Of a stretch of DNA of 64,000 nt, positions 39,411 to 50,834 are shown piece by piece. The DNA comes from Clostridia bacterium UC5.1-2E3. Lineage in GTDB: Bacteria > Bacillota > Clostridia > Lachnospirales > Lachnospiraceae. Under the pieces are notes generated by a model. That model had not been told where the DNA came from. It was given only the letters and a program-made list of their open reading frames with translations, and did no database searches. Location: positions 1 to 64,000 of the forward strand of contig BBZO01000003.1 of assembly GCA_001304875.1 (NCBI GenBank), written 5' to 3'. Positions within the stretch are counted from its first letter, which is position 1, and each line of letters opens with the position of its first letter. Made by a program: the position numbers and the translations under genes.

Positions 39411-39631
39411 TCTGTCAGTCTCCTTTCAGATTTTTTCAGTGAACATACACGGATATTCTTGTATTTTATAGGATATCATATCGTGCGGACAGTTTCAATT
39501 CAGTGTTGATTGTTAAAAAGTCCCCCCTTCCCACGTATACCCCTCCCCCACCCGTCAATACTTCCTATACCAGACCCCACCCAATTTTCCACCCAGCCGC
39601 GCACACCAATCCCGCACAATGGAAAAAATAA

Positions 39632-39660
39632 TTGCAATTTCCGACAAATAAAACTATAAT
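39632..39660 (+). promoter_or_regulatory. rel promoter
   Basis: TTGCAA at 39632-39637 and TATAAT at 39655-39660 are 17 bases apart, with an AGGAGGG 40 bases later ahead of ATG 39717. The rest of the 39411-39716 gap holds a C-rich, G-poor tract at about 39523-39600 and nothing else I can assign. Confidence 0.8.
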
Positions 39661-39716
39661 AGTTCTAATGGCCATGTTTTTCCACTGATAACATGGGATC
39701 AGGAGGGTGACATTTT

Positions 39717-41997
39717 ATGGCAGAAGATATCTCCAAGAAACCGCTGGATGAGGAGCTGGAGGCCCCGGCGGATTTTACGAGTCCGGAGGAGCTCTATCAG
39801 GAGCTGATAAGAAGCATCAGAAAGTATCATCCGTCGGATGACATTTCCATGGTAGAGAAGGCATATGAAATTGCATACAATGCGCACAAGGAGCAGAAGC
39901 GCAAGTCGGTGAACCATATATCATTCACCCTCTTTGTGTTGCGATCATTCTGGCGGATCTGGAGCTTGACAAGGAGACCATCGTGCTGGTATCCTTCACG
40001 ACGTGGTGGAGGACACAGTGATGACCGACAAGGAGCTGGCGGAGGTCTTCGGCGACGAGGTGGCCCTTCTGGTGGACGGCGTCACAAAGCTGACCCAGAT
40101 TTCCTGGTCCACCGACAAGGTGGAGATCCAGGCGGAGAATTTGAGAAAGATGTTTCTCGCCATGGCGAAGGACATCCGCGTGATCTTGATTAAGCTGGCC
40201 GACCGCCTGCACAACATGCGGACGCTCCAGTACATGACCCCGGCCAAGCAGAAGGAGAAGGCGAGAGAGACCATGGACATCTACGCGCCCATCGCCGACC
40301 GGCTGGGTATCTCCAAGATCAAGACGGAGCTGGACGATCTGTCTTTAAAATATCTGGAGCCCGAGGTGTACTACGATCTGGCGGAGAAGATCTCCCTGCG
40401 CCGCGACGCCCGGAACGCTTTTGTCCAGGGGATTGTGACGGAAGTGAAGAAACATATGGAAGATGCGGAGATCGAGGCCAAGGTGGACGGCCGGGTCAAG
40501 CATTTCTTCAGTATATACAAAAAGATGGTCAACCAGGATAAGACCCTGGATCAGATTTACGACCTGTTCGCGGTCCGCATCATCGTCGAGACTGTGAAGG
40601 ACTGCTATGCGGCGCTGGGTGTTATCCACGAGCTTTACAAGCCCATTCCGGGCCGCTTCAAGGACTACATCGCCATGCCGAAACCCAACATGTACCAGTC
40701 GCTGCACACGACGCTCATCGGGACCGGCGGACAGCCCTTTGAGATACAGATCCGGACCTACGAGATGCACCGGACGGCGGAGTACGGTATCGCCGCCCAC
40801 TGGAAATACAAGGAGAGCGGTAGCGGGCAGGCGGCTGCCGACAGCGAGGAGGCGAAGTTAAGCTGGCTGCGCCAGATCCTCGAGTGGCAGAAGGACATGT
40901 CCGACAACAAGGAGTTCTTAAGCCTGTTAAAGAGCGATCTGGACCTGTTTTCCGACAGCGTCTACTGCTTCACCCCGTCGGGCGATGTGAAGAACCTGCC
41001 CAGCGGCTCCACGCCCATCGATTTCGCCTACTCCATCCACAGCGCGGTGGGCAACAAGATGGTGGGAGCCCGCGTCAACGGAAAGCTGGTCAACATCGAC
41101 TACGTGATCCAGAACGGCGACCGTATCGAGATCATCACCTCGCAGAACTCCAAGGGCCCCAGCCGCGACTGGCTGACCCTGGTGAAGAGCACGCAGGCCA
41201 AGAACAAGATCAACCAGTGGTTCAAGACCGAGTTAAAGGAAGACAACATCATCCGCGGCAAGGAGATGATCGAGAAATACTGCAAGGGCAAGGGGATCAA
41301 CTTTGCCGAGATCAACAAGCTGGAATACATGGAAAAAGTCATGAAGCGCTATGCGTACAAGGACTGGGATTCCGTGCTTGCCTCCATCGGACACGGCGGC
41401 CTCAAGGAGGGCCAGGTCATCAACAAGATGGTGGAGGAGCGGAACAAAAAGATCAAGAAGGAAGTGACCGACGCCAACATTTTGGAGGAGGTCGGCGGGC
41501 CCGGCAAGGTGCTCCCGGTGGCGGCTGCCAAGTCGGGAAGCGGCATTGTGGTCAAGGGGATCCACGACCTGGCCGTGCGTTTTTCCCGGTGCTGCAATCC
41601 GGTGCCAGGGGATGAGATCGTGGGCTTTGTCACCAGAGGCCGCGGCATTTCCATCCACAGGACCGACTGCATCAACATCATAAATCTCCCGGAGATCGAG
41701 CGCGACCGCCTGATCGACGCGGAGTGGCAGCAGCCGGAGGGCGAGGAGAGCAAGGAGCGCTACTCCACGGAGATCAAGATCTACGCCAACAACCGGATCG
41801 GAATGTTTGTGGACATTTCCAAGGTGTTTACCGAGCGGCAGATCGACATCAAGTCCATGAATGTGCGCACCAGCAAGCAGGGCAAGGCGACCATCGCCAT
41901 GACCTTCGACATTCGCGGCGTGGAGGAGCTTAATAAATTGACAGACAAGATACGGCAGATTGAAGGCGTATTGGATATTGAGAGAACTGCAGGCTGA
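39717..41997 (+). CDS. rel: Bifunctional (p)ppGpp synthetase/hydrolase Rel (two frameshifts)
   Basis: Stringent-response enzyme that makes and degrades (p)ppGpp. About 761 residues after restoring a G near 39910 and another near 39985. Domains in order: HD hydrolase (EPYIIHPLCVAI, ILHDVVEDT), synthetase (FKDYIAMPKPNMYQSLHTT, IQIRTYEMHRTAEYGIAAHW), TGS (VYCFTPSGDVKNLPSGSTPI), the conserved cysteine region RCCNPVPGDEIVGF, and a terminal ACT domain (YANNRIGMFVDISKVF). It has its own consensus promoter and heads the cluster rel, MBL hydrolase, hemZ. Confidence 0.96.
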
Positions 41998-42040
41998 TGC
42001 CACTGCAGTTTTCTCTGCGTTATGAAGGAGAGAAAGAACA

Positions 42041-42686
42041 ATGAGTGATTTCAGAATCAAGACCATGGTTTTGGGGATGGTTGGGACCTGCTGCTATATC
42101 GTGTACCACGAGAAGACCAGGGAGGCGGTGATCATCGATCCGGCCGACGCGGCGGACTACATTGCAGGACAGTGCCGGACGCTTGACGTAAAGCCTGCGG
42201 CTGTCCTCTTGACCCACGGACATTTCGACCACATTCTGGCGGCGCCGGAGCTCAAGCAGGAGTTCGGGATCCTGTCTACGCATACGAGAAGGAGGCGGGG
42301 ATGCTGGCGGATCCGTCCCTAAGTCTGACGGAGGGATTTTCCAGAAATCCGGTGACCGTGAAGCCGGATGTGCTTCTTAGGGACGGGGAGGAATTTACGC
42401 TGGCGGGATTTACATGGAAAACCATCGCCACGCCGGGGCACACCTCGGTTCTGCCTGCTACTATGTGGAGGCGGAGGACGTGCTTGTAAGCGGCGACACG
42501 CTGTTCCGCGATTCCTACGGGCGCACGGATCTGCCGACGGGAAGCGCCATGGAGCTGGCCCGGTCCATTCACCGGCGGCTGTTCGTCCTGCCCGACGACA
42601 CCATGGTGTACCCGGGCCACGGCGAGCCCACCACCATCGCCTACGAGAAGGCATACAATCCCATTGCGGTTTACAGAGGAATTTAG
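42041..42686 (+). CDS. MBL-fold metallo-hydrolase, glyoxalase II-like (two frameshifts)
   Basis: About 215 residues after restoring one base near 42275 and one near 42450. The dinuclear zinc motif is THGHFDHI (H-x-H-x-D-H), with later ligands in TPGHTSGSACYY, SGDTLFRDSYGRTD and YPGHGEPTT. The family includes hydroxyacylglutathione hydrolase-like enzymes of low-GC bacteria that lack glutathione; the natural substrate is unknown. It lies 43 bases after rel and 3 bases before hemZ, an order conserved in many clostridia. Confidence 0.9.
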
Positions 42687-42689
42687 AAT

Positions 42690-44271
42690 ATGATACATTT
42701 GGAACTGGAAGATACATCCTATGAGTCGGATATACGCGAGCTGACCGCCGCATTTTTCCCGCCCAGGGAGGCGGAGAAATGTGAAATTACCGTGCGTTTT
42801 TACGCAAAATGTCCCGGGCCGGAGGACGGCCGGGAGGCGGAAACGCGAGAAGCGCTGGAGGGCGGCCGGGAGCCGGGAATAAGTGAGGTGCTGGAAAATG
42901 GCCGGAAAGCAGCAGTATGCGGCGAACCGGAAACCGCGCCGGACAGCGGTCGAACAGACTGCGGAAAAACCGTATGGTTTGAGGTCTGCGTAAACGGGGC
43001 GCAGCAGGAAACCTCCGCCCGGGAGCACGTGCCCGACTACAGCAACCGTTTCGAGACGAAAAATCAGTTAAAAACGCCTGCTCTACGGCACTTTAAGGAA
43101 GCTGACCGGGCGGACGCTCCCCTGGGGGACGCTCACCGGCATCCGGCCGACGAAGATCGCCATGGGGCAGCTGAAGGCGGGCATGACTGAGGAGGCGGTG
43201 ATGGATGACATGGAGAAAACCTACCTCGCCAGCCGGGAAAAGACATCGCTCTGTGTGGACATCGCGCGCCGGGAGATGGAGCTTTTAGAGCCGCTAAACT
43301 GTGAGAGCGGCTACAGTCTCTACGTGGGAATCCCGTTCTGCCCCACCACCTGCCTGTACTGCTCGTTCACCTCCTACCCCATCAGTCTGTGGAAGGACAG
43401 GATGGACTCCTATCTGGAGGCCCTCTACCGGGAGATGGACTACGTGGCGCAGGTGATGCGGGGGAGGACGCTGGACACGGTGTATTTCGGCGGCGGCACG
43501 CCCACATCGCTTAAGGCCTCGCAGCTGGACGCGCTGATCACCAGGCTGAAGGAGACGTTTCCGTTTGACCAGGTGAAGGAGTTCACCGTGGAGGCCGGGC
43601 GGCCGGACAGCATCACAGAGGAAAAATTCGCGGTGCTTAAAAAGCACGGCGTCACGAGAATTTCCATCAACCCGCAGACCATGAACCAGAAGACGCTGGA
43701 CTTAATCGGCCGCCGCCACACGGTGGAGATGGTGGAGGAGAGCTTTCACATGGCCCGGCGGATGGGCTTTGACAACATAAACATGGATCTGATTCTGGGA
43801 CTGCCGGGGAGGATTTGGAGGACGTGCGGCGCACGCTCGCCCGCGTGAAGGCGCTGGGCCCGGACAGCCTGACCGTCCACTCGCTGGCCATCAAGCGCGC
43901 GGCGAGGCTTAACATGTTTAAGGAGCAGTACGAGGAGCTTGCGATCACCAACACCCAGGAGATGATCGAGCTGACCGCGGCCTGCGCCCGGGAGATGGGG
44001 CTTCTCCCTACTACATGTACCGGCAGAAAAATATGGCCGGGAATTTTGAAAATGTGGCTACGCGGCGCCGGGAAAGGCCTGCATCTACAATATTCTCATC
44101 ATGGAAGAGCAGCAGACCATCGCGGCCTGCGGGGCGGGCACCACGACGAAGGTATATTTCCCCGCCGAGAACCGTCTGGAGCGGGCGGAGAATGTGAAGA
44201 ACGTGGAGCAGTACATCGACCGCCTGGACGAGATGATGGAGCGCAAGGGAAGATTGCTTTCCCTGCTGTAA
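42690..44271 (+). CDS. hemZ: Oxygen-independent coproporphyrinogen dehydrogenase HemZ (four frameshifts)
   Basis: Radical SAM enzyme of anaerobic haem biosynthesis or a relative. About 528 residues; frame breaks near 43075, 43807, 44008 and 44055 are each one missing base. The radical SAM cluster C-x3-C-x2-C is in PFCPTTCLYCSFTSYP, followed by DTVYFGGGTPTSL, TVEAGRPDSI and NINMDLILGLPGED. The N-terminal 150 residues include the HemZ-type segment LPWGTLTGIRPTKIAMGQL with a variable acidic insertion before it. Its start is 3 bases after the MBL gene stop. Confidence 0.92.
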
Positions 44272-44336
44272 GGCGGACGCCCCCCGGACCGAAGACGGCG
44301 GGAGAGGACGAAAGAGGCGTGCACGGCAAAAAACAC

Positions 44337-44364
44337 TTGCAAAAATACATCCGTCGTTTAAAAT
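44337..44364 (+). promoter_or_regulatory. hisS-aspS promoter
   Basis: TTGCAA at 44337-44342 and TAAAAT at 44359-44364 have a 16-base spacer, 30 bases before the hisS ATG; TAGGAGAG is the ribosome binding site. The short leader leaves no room for a T-box element. Confidence 0.65.
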
Positions 44365-44393
44365 GTAAGTAAACAATTTTTAGGAGAGAAATT

Positions 44394-45659
44394 ATGGCAC
44401 TTAAAAAGAAGCCGGTCACCGGCATGAAGGATATCCTGCCCGCGGAGATGCAGATCCGCGACTACGTCATGGGAATCATCAAGGACACCTACAAGAGCTT
44501 CGGCTTTTCCTCCATCGAGACCCCCTGCGTGGAGCACATCGAGAATCTCACCAGCAAGCAGGGCGGAGACAATGAGAAACTGATTTTCAAGATTTTAAAG
44601 AGGGGCAACAAGCTGGATCTGGACAGCGCCCGCGAGGAGAACGACCTGGTGGACGGCGGCCTCCGCTACGATCTGACGCTCCCCCTTTCCCGATACTACG
44701 CCAACAATGCGGCCCAGCTTCCGAGCCCCTTCAAGGCGCTCCAGATGGGCAGCGTGTGGAGAGCGGACCGTCCGCAGAAGGGGCGTTTCCGTCAGTTTGT
44801 GCAGTGCGACATCGACATTCTGGGCGACGCCAGCTCCCTGGCGGAGATCGAGCTCATCCTGGCGACCACCACGGCGCTGGGGAAAATCTGCCCGGACAAC
44901 GCGTTCACGGTGCGCATCAACGACCGCGGGATTTTAAAGGCCATGGCGGCCCACTGCGGGTTCCCGGAGGAGTCCTGCGACCAGGTGTTCATCATTTTAG
45001 ATAAGATGGACAAGATCGGCGTGGACGGCGTGGCGGCCGAGCTTATGGAGGCCGGCTTTGCGAAGGAGAGCGTGGACAAATATCTGGCGCTTTTCGACAG
45101 CGTTTCCAGGGACGCCGCCGGCGTGAGAAAGCTGGGCGAAATCCTTGCCGACGTGATGCCGGCGGAGGTTTCTGAGAATCTGGCCCACATCATGGACACG
45201 GTGCAGGGCTCCGCGGTGGCGAAGTTCGGCATCGAGTTCGATCCGACGCTGGTGCGCGGCATGTCATACTATACAGGAACCATTTTCGAGGTGGCCATGG
45301 AAGGCTTCGGCGGCTCCGTGGCGGGCGGCGGACGCTACGATAAGATGATCGGCAAATTCACGGGCATGGAGACCCCGGCCTGCGGATTTTCCATCGGCTT
45401 CGAGCGCATTGTCACCATACTCATGGATCAGAATTTCGAGGTTCCGGCCCAGGCGGGCAAGAAGGCGTACCTCTTTGAGAAGGGCGTGGACAGCCAGGTG
45501 CTTTCCGGCATTTTGAAGGAGGCCATGGAGGAGCGCGCGTCCGGCGCACAGATCCTGGTGGCGCAGATGAACAAGAATAAGAAGTTCCAGAAGGAGCAGC
45601 TTGCAAAGGAAGGCTACACCGAGTTTAAGGAATTTTACAGAGAAGCGATAAAGAGATAA
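44394..45659 (+). CDS. hisS: Histidyl-tRNA synthetase
   Basis: Class II synthetase charging tRNA-His, 421 residues with an intact frame. Motif 1 region is PVTGMKDILPAEMQIRDYVM; motif 2 is WRADRPQKGRFRQFVQCDID; the histidine-specific loops are RGMSYYTGTIFEV and GGGRYDKMIG; motif 3 is GFSIGFERI. The C-terminal anticodon-binding domain follows from about residue 340. It precedes aspS by 14 bases, the usual hisS-aspS pair. Confidence 0.97.
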   Translation: MALKKKPVTGMKDILPAEMQIRDYVMGIIKDTYKSFGFSSIETPCVEHIENLTSKQGGDNEKLIFKILKRGNKLDLDSAREENDLVDGGLRYDLTLPLSRYYANNAAQLPSPFKALQMGSVWRADRPQKGRFRQFVQCDIDILGDASSLAEIELILATTTALGKICPDNAFTVRINDRGILKAMAAHCGFPEESCDQVFIILDKMDKIGVDGVAAELMEAGFAKESVDKYLALFDSVSRDAAGVRKLGEILADVMPAEVSENLAHIMDTVQGSAVAKFGIEFDPTLVRGMSYYTGTIFEVAMEGFGGSVAGGGRYDKMIGKFTGMETPACGFSIGFERIVTILMDQNFEVPAQAGKKAYLFEKGVDSQVLSGILKEAMEERASGAQILVAQMNKNKKFQKEQLAKEGYTEFKEFYREAIKR

Positions 45660-45673
45660 CGGAGGACAGTAAA

Positions 45674-47466
<1,793 letters not shown>

Positions 47467-47523
47467 GAACGCGGCGGAAGCAAAGGGACCGCCCGGATAA
47501 GAATGTTTCATAGGTTTTAAAAT

Positions 47524-47570
47524 GGGGCCGCCGCCCCGGCAGATGATGGTTCTGCCGGGGCGGCGGCTCC
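47524..47570. terminator. Long GC-rich hairpin after aspS
   Basis: Two 20-base arms (47524-47543 and 47551-47570) are complementary except for one position, around the 7-base loop TGATGGT. The stem is almost all G and C. No T-run follows, so it is not a textbook intrinsic terminator; it may act as a transcript-end stabiliser or block convergent transcription from the nucleotidyltransferase gene. Confidence 0.6.
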
Positions 47571-47582
47571 TGTTGGTGAGAT

Positions 47583-47946
47583 TCAGGCAGCCTTATATAA
47601 GACCACCCCCTCTTTCAGCACATTGGTGTAAAATGGATATGCGGCGACCCATTGTCTGAAATGCTGGATGTTTTCACTACGGGCATCATCCAGATATCAT
47701 TTTCTACATTGTATTCATAGCCCAATTCTGACAGGGCATCGGAGTAGGCATCCATGTCTTCCGGCAGCAAATCTACCAGAAGCATGATATCAATATCAGA
47801 GTCAGCCGTGTAATCGCCTCTTGCATAAGAGCCATATAAAATAACTCTTTTTAGATGTGCGCCGTAAATTTTCGCAACGTATTATAATTTTTTGTGCCTT
47901 TGTCTATACGTCGAAAAACTTCAAATATCTGTTGATATTCCTGCAA
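47583..47946 (-). CDS. Minimal nucleotidyltransferase (MNT-like), several frameshifts
   Basis: Reading leftward, fragments in different frames combine to a small nucleotidyltransferase: LKRVILYGSYARGDYTADSD then IDIMLLVDLLPEDMDAYSDA, with the G-S-Y-A-R-G and D-I-D active-site motif, and a C-terminal part NIQHFRQWVAAYPFYTNVLK that ends at 47583. At least two frame breaks (near 47670 and 47875) separate the parts. The start is uncertain; the TTG at 47946 is only a guess. Such proteins often act as the antitoxin partner of HEPN proteins, but no HEPN gene is seen here. Could be decayed or just miscalled. Confidence 0.6.
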
Positions 47947-48012
47947 TATTGTATTAACTTGTAAATATAGAAAATAATCACATGTGTTCAGCAAAAATGA
48001 GGAATATGGCGA

Positions 48013-48489
48013 ATGGAAAAAATAAAGAAAACGCTGCTTGACCTGTTGTTCGGAGACATCCAGGTAATCTTTGCATTCCTGTTTTTTACATGGGGAACGC
48101 TCTGTCCCTCAAATCCAATGCAGACGGATGCTGTCTTCACTGTGAAGTTTTACAGTGTACTGTTCGGCGTGCTGGCATTATCGGAGCTGATCATTCTGGC
48201 TGCGGCCGTTTTTATGAAGCGCGGGATCACCAGTATTTCCATGTTTATTCTTTACAGCTATATCCGTCTCTTTCTGGAGCCGCACCAGAACGCCGGGACG
48301 GCCGATATCCGTGCGCTGCTGTGCTTCGGGGCTGTCGCTGGGCTTCTGCACATATTTGAACTTTTTTATCTGAAAAGGCAGAGGCGGGGAGAGGAGGCGG
48401 ACGGGGGTCTGCCGCCCCGGAACTTTCCGCTTATCGCCGTGCTTGCGGATTTGTATGCGTTCTGCAATATATGGTTCTGGCTGGGTTAG
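48013..48489 (+). CDS. Hypothetical four-helix membrane protein
   Basis: 158 residues with four predicted membrane segments (about 15-30, 45-67, 72-88 and 98-118) and a basic, Glu-rich loop RQRRGEEADGG before a last hydrophobic stretch near the C-terminus. No family recognised. The ATG has GAGGA about 12 bases upstream. It is the first plus-strand gene of the AT-rich accessory stretch and has no obvious operon partner. Confidence 0.6.
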   Translation: MEKIKKTLLDLLFGDIQVIFAFLFFTWGTLCPSNPMQTDAVFTVKFYSVLFGVLALSELIILAAAVFMKRGITSISMFILYSYIRLFLEPHQNAGTADIRALLCFGAVAGLLHIFELFYLKRQRRGEEADGGLPPRNFPLIAVLADLYAFCNIWFWLG

Positions 48490-48624
48490 CGGCGGCATGT
48501 CCGAGTGACAACCTGAACAAACATGAGCACAGGAAGATATTGAGCTATGATTTTTGCCTTGATAAAATATGGAGGAGAAAAATGCCTGTAATAACAGATT
48601 TAGAAAGACTGGAGGTTTATAATT

Positions 48625-48987
48625 ATGAACAATATTGAGACATGGATAGACAGCATATTTAAAAACACAATCCCGGACGAAGTCGTCGCCATAGCGTTCA
48701 ATCTATATGAAGAGGAAAATAATCATTGGTCCATCGAAATGATAGGAAGCAGCAGCTTTGATGCGGAAGATTCTGACTGGGCCTGTGATGAGATATTCGA
48801 TACAAGAGATCATATGCTCTCATGGACACAGGACGCAGCATGGGAAGAAATTTTGCAGGAGGCAGTAGAGAAAATCCAAAGATATACCGAAGCTGGAACG
48901 TACGCGGAACAAATGAAATCTTATTCGGGCATCGGTGTAGGCTTTGTGGATGGAGATCTTATTATTATCCATCAAGAAATTAACTGA
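48625..48987 (+). CDS. Small acidic hypothetical protein, immunity-like
   Basis: 120 residues, acidic, Trp-rich (WIDSIF, NHWSIEMIG, DSDWACDEIFD, AAWEEIL), no signal peptide. The size, acidity and position directly before a SUKH protein suggest an immunity protein of a contact-dependent or polymorphic toxin system, but I do not recognise the family. GGAGG lies 9 bases before the ATG. No toxin gene is adjacent. Confidence 0.6.
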   Translation: MNNIETWIDSIFKNTIPDEVVAIAFNLYEEENNHWSIEMIGSSSFDAEDSDWACDEIFDTRDHMLSWTQDAAWEEILQEAVEKIQRYTEAGTYAEQMKSYSGIGVGFVDGDLIIIHQEIN

Positions 48988-49031
48988 CTGTTCATCTGTC
49001 GGGGGAGTGGAACAGAGCGGCAAAATTGGAA

Positions 49032-49481
49032 ATGGAGCGAATAAAAGCTATGGATTTTGAAACATTCAGAGGGATTGTCAGAAAAGCAAAAACTGAAAAA
49101 TCGCAGCTTTTTGAATTGCAGCATGACAAGATTCCGACAATGGAAGATGTAATCGCATTTCAAGAGCAATATCAAATTATTTTACCGGAGAAATACATAC
49201 AGGTTCTCTTGCATCTGGGCGGCGGTTATTTTGGATATGCCAACATCTATTCTTTAGATAAGGACAGTTCTCTTTTTATTTTCAATCACAACCCGGCCAG
49301 AGTGGAAGATTTGCTTTTTATAGCTGATAATGGGTGTGGGGATTATTATGCGTTCCGAGTGGAAGGCAATATGTGCAGCGAGGAAATCGTTTTTTATGAC
49401 CATGAGAGCAATACCGTACAAAATACGGGTTTTTCTGATGTGTTAGAATACCTTGTAAAAACGGGATTGCGTCAATCATAA
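49032..49481 (+). CDS. SMI1/KNR4 (SUKH) family protein
   Basis: About 149 residues. The SUKH fold is indicated by ITLPEKY-like LPEKYIQVLLHLGGGYFGYA, DSSLFIFNHNPARVEDLLFI and GCGDYYAFRVEGN. SUKH proteins are common immunity proteins that neutralise nuclease toxins of polymorphic toxin systems. An in-frame TTG occurs at 49026, six bases upstream; ATG 49032 is preferred. It follows the small acidic protein by 44 bases, giving a pair of probable immunity genes without a visible toxin. The gap from 49482 to 49711 holds nothing I can assign. Confidence 0.8.
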   Translation: MERIKAMDFETFRGIVRKAKTEKSQLFELQHDKIPTMEDVIAFQEQYQIILPEKYIQVLLHLGGGYFGYANIYSLDKDSSLFIFNHNPARVEDLLFIADNGCGDYYAFRVEGNMCSEEIVFYDHESNTVQNTGFSDVLEYLVKTGLRQS

Positions 49482-49711
49482 CAAACTTCAGAAAGCGAAT
49501 ATCTATGTTATCTGGAATTTCAGGGCGCTGATGAAACGTTTGCGGGAGTTGATTGGTTCTGCGGGACTTTTCGTTGTTTTTGAAAATACATAGGACACGT
49601 TTATATCCTTTGGAAATACGGAAAAGGGAGAAAAAAGCCCGCACAAAACATATTGTTTGTACGAGCCAGGTTAAACTAATAATTTTCGACAATGCACAAG
49701 AAATCAGATTG

Positions 49712-50073
49712 TCAACTTACAAAGAAAATCCCATAAATGACAATAAAGGCAAAGAAAATAAGAACTGCACCCCCAATCACAAGACATTGTTTGATAAATT
49801 TTTTGCCATTATTCATATCATTATAAACTGAGGATAATTTTTCGCCGTTTATATTTTTTCTCTTACTTCCTGCACATCAATATCCTTTACCAATTCATCT
49901 AATGACAATCCAAAATAATCACTCAATAATACTAAACGCTGAAAATCGGGATAGGATTGGCAGGATTCCCATTTTGAAATGGTTTGTCTGGAAACTTTTA
50001 ACTCATTTCCTAATTCTTCTTGTGAAAGTCCCTTGGACTTCCTTAGACTGATTAACTTTTCATTGAAATTCAT
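49712..50073 (-). CDS. XRE-type helix-turn-helix regulator with C-terminal membrane helix (frameshifted)
   Basis: The first 74 residues are a classic HTH_3 domain (LRKSKGLSQEELGNELKVSR, QTISKWESCQSYPDFQRLVL). One A appears missing near 49853; restoring it extends the protein through NGEKLSSVYNDMNNGKKFIK to a membrane helix VIGGAVLIFFAFIVIYGIFF and a stop at 49712, about 120 residues. This HTH-plus-helix layout is common in Firmicutes regulators of small membrane-active systems. AGGAGG precedes ATG 50073. Confidence 0.8.
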
Positions 50074-50393
50074 AAACTACCTCCTAAGGCTGTTCTAATT
50101 TGCGTCCGCAGGAAAAGTATTGCAAATACAGGCGATTTTTTCAACCAACTTTTGTTGGAAATTTGTCAACCATTCATAACAAAGCCTTTATTTTATGCTT
50201 TGAAGGTAAATTTTTTCACCAGCCGTAAGGTTTTTTTATATCCCGTTTTTTAGATCAATGAAACAATGATACGAACAGGAGTATTAGCTGTCATGCCGCT
50301 ACTTTTATAGACAGCCTTATTGGAGCGCCGTTCTCCATCGCCTTCTGCGCAAATGAAAATTTGATGAAAATTGCTGGGACAATAAAATTTCTG
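50074..50393. other. Intergenic stretch with no recognised gene
   Basis: AT-rich 320 bases between the divergent HTH regulator and the blaI promoter. I see no convincing reading frame, RNA gene or repeat. The left end must contain the promoter of the minus-strand HTH gene, but I could not place it with confidence. Confidence 0.5.
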
Positions 50394-50422
50394 TTGAAAT
50401 TACTACAGTATTGTAGTAATAT
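50394..50422 (+). promoter_or_regulatory. blaI promoter with BlaI-type operator in its spacer
   Basis: TTGAAA (50394-50399) and TAATAT (50417-50422) are 17 bases apart. The spacer is filled by the perfect palindrome TTACTACA-GTAT-TGTAGTAA (50400-50419). It contains the TACA...TGTA core recognised by BlaI/MecI repressors. The position, overlapping the -10 box, fits autorepression of the downstream blaI-M56 operon. Confidence 0.8.
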
Positions 50423-50461
50423 ATAAATACAGAAAATACTTGAGTATATGGGGTGATTTAT

Positions 50462-50821
50462 ATGAAGTTCAGTCTGACTGAAATGGAACAGGAAATTTTG
50501 GAATATTTGTGGAATAGCAGAAGCTGGACGTCGGGAGCGGAGTTTTGGAAGCTTTTGAACGACAGGGGACGGGAGTGCAAGCGGCAGACGGTCAACACAT
50601 ATCTTTCGCGCATGGCAGATAAGGGGCTTCTGATCCGCGATGGGAAAAAATACATGTACGCATATAACCGGGAGGAGTTCGACAGCGAGAAGGCGGACGA
50701 GCTGCTGCACTCCATGTACGGAGGTACCATAAAAAATTTTGTGGCGGCGCTCACGGGCGGGAATAAGATTGGGAAGGAAGAGGCGGACGAGCTGAAGCAG
50801 TATCTGGACAGTCTGAAATAG
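50462..50821 (+). CDS. BlaI/MecI/CopY family transcriptional repressor
   Basis: 119-residue dimeric winged-helix repressor. It begins MKFSLTEMEQEILEYLWNSR; WTSGAEFWKLLNDRGRECKR followed by QTVNTYLSRMADKGLLIRDG is the DNA-binding part, and the C-terminal helices form the dimer. In the BlaI family, the partner sensor protease triggers cleavage of the repressor. GGGGTG lies before ATG 50462; an in-frame GTG at 50453 is less likely. A palindromic operator lies in its promoter. The next gene, 13 bases on, is an M56 sensor, so this is a regulator pair. Confidence 0.92.
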   Translation: MKFSLTEMEQEILEYLWNSRSWTSGAEFWKLLNDRGRECKRQTVNTYLSRMADKGLLIRDGKKYMYAYNREEFDSEKADELLHSMYGGTIKNFVAALTGGNKIGKEEADELKQYLDSLK

Positions 50822-50834
50822 CAGGAGCAGGAAT

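Noticed and set aside
41233-42066. Minus-strand open frame across the end of rel
   Set aside because: Rel TGS, cysteine and ACT regions are on the plus strand; the minus frame has no motif or start context.
44272-44393. T-box leader in front of hisS
   Set aside because: Promoter to ATG leaves about 25 transcribed bases; there is no room for specifier and antiterminator stems and no conserved T-box sequence.
49553-49831. 92-codon plus-strand open frame with basic composition
   Set aside because: It overlaps the end of the HTH regulator on the other strand, lacks a ribosome binding site and shows no family features.
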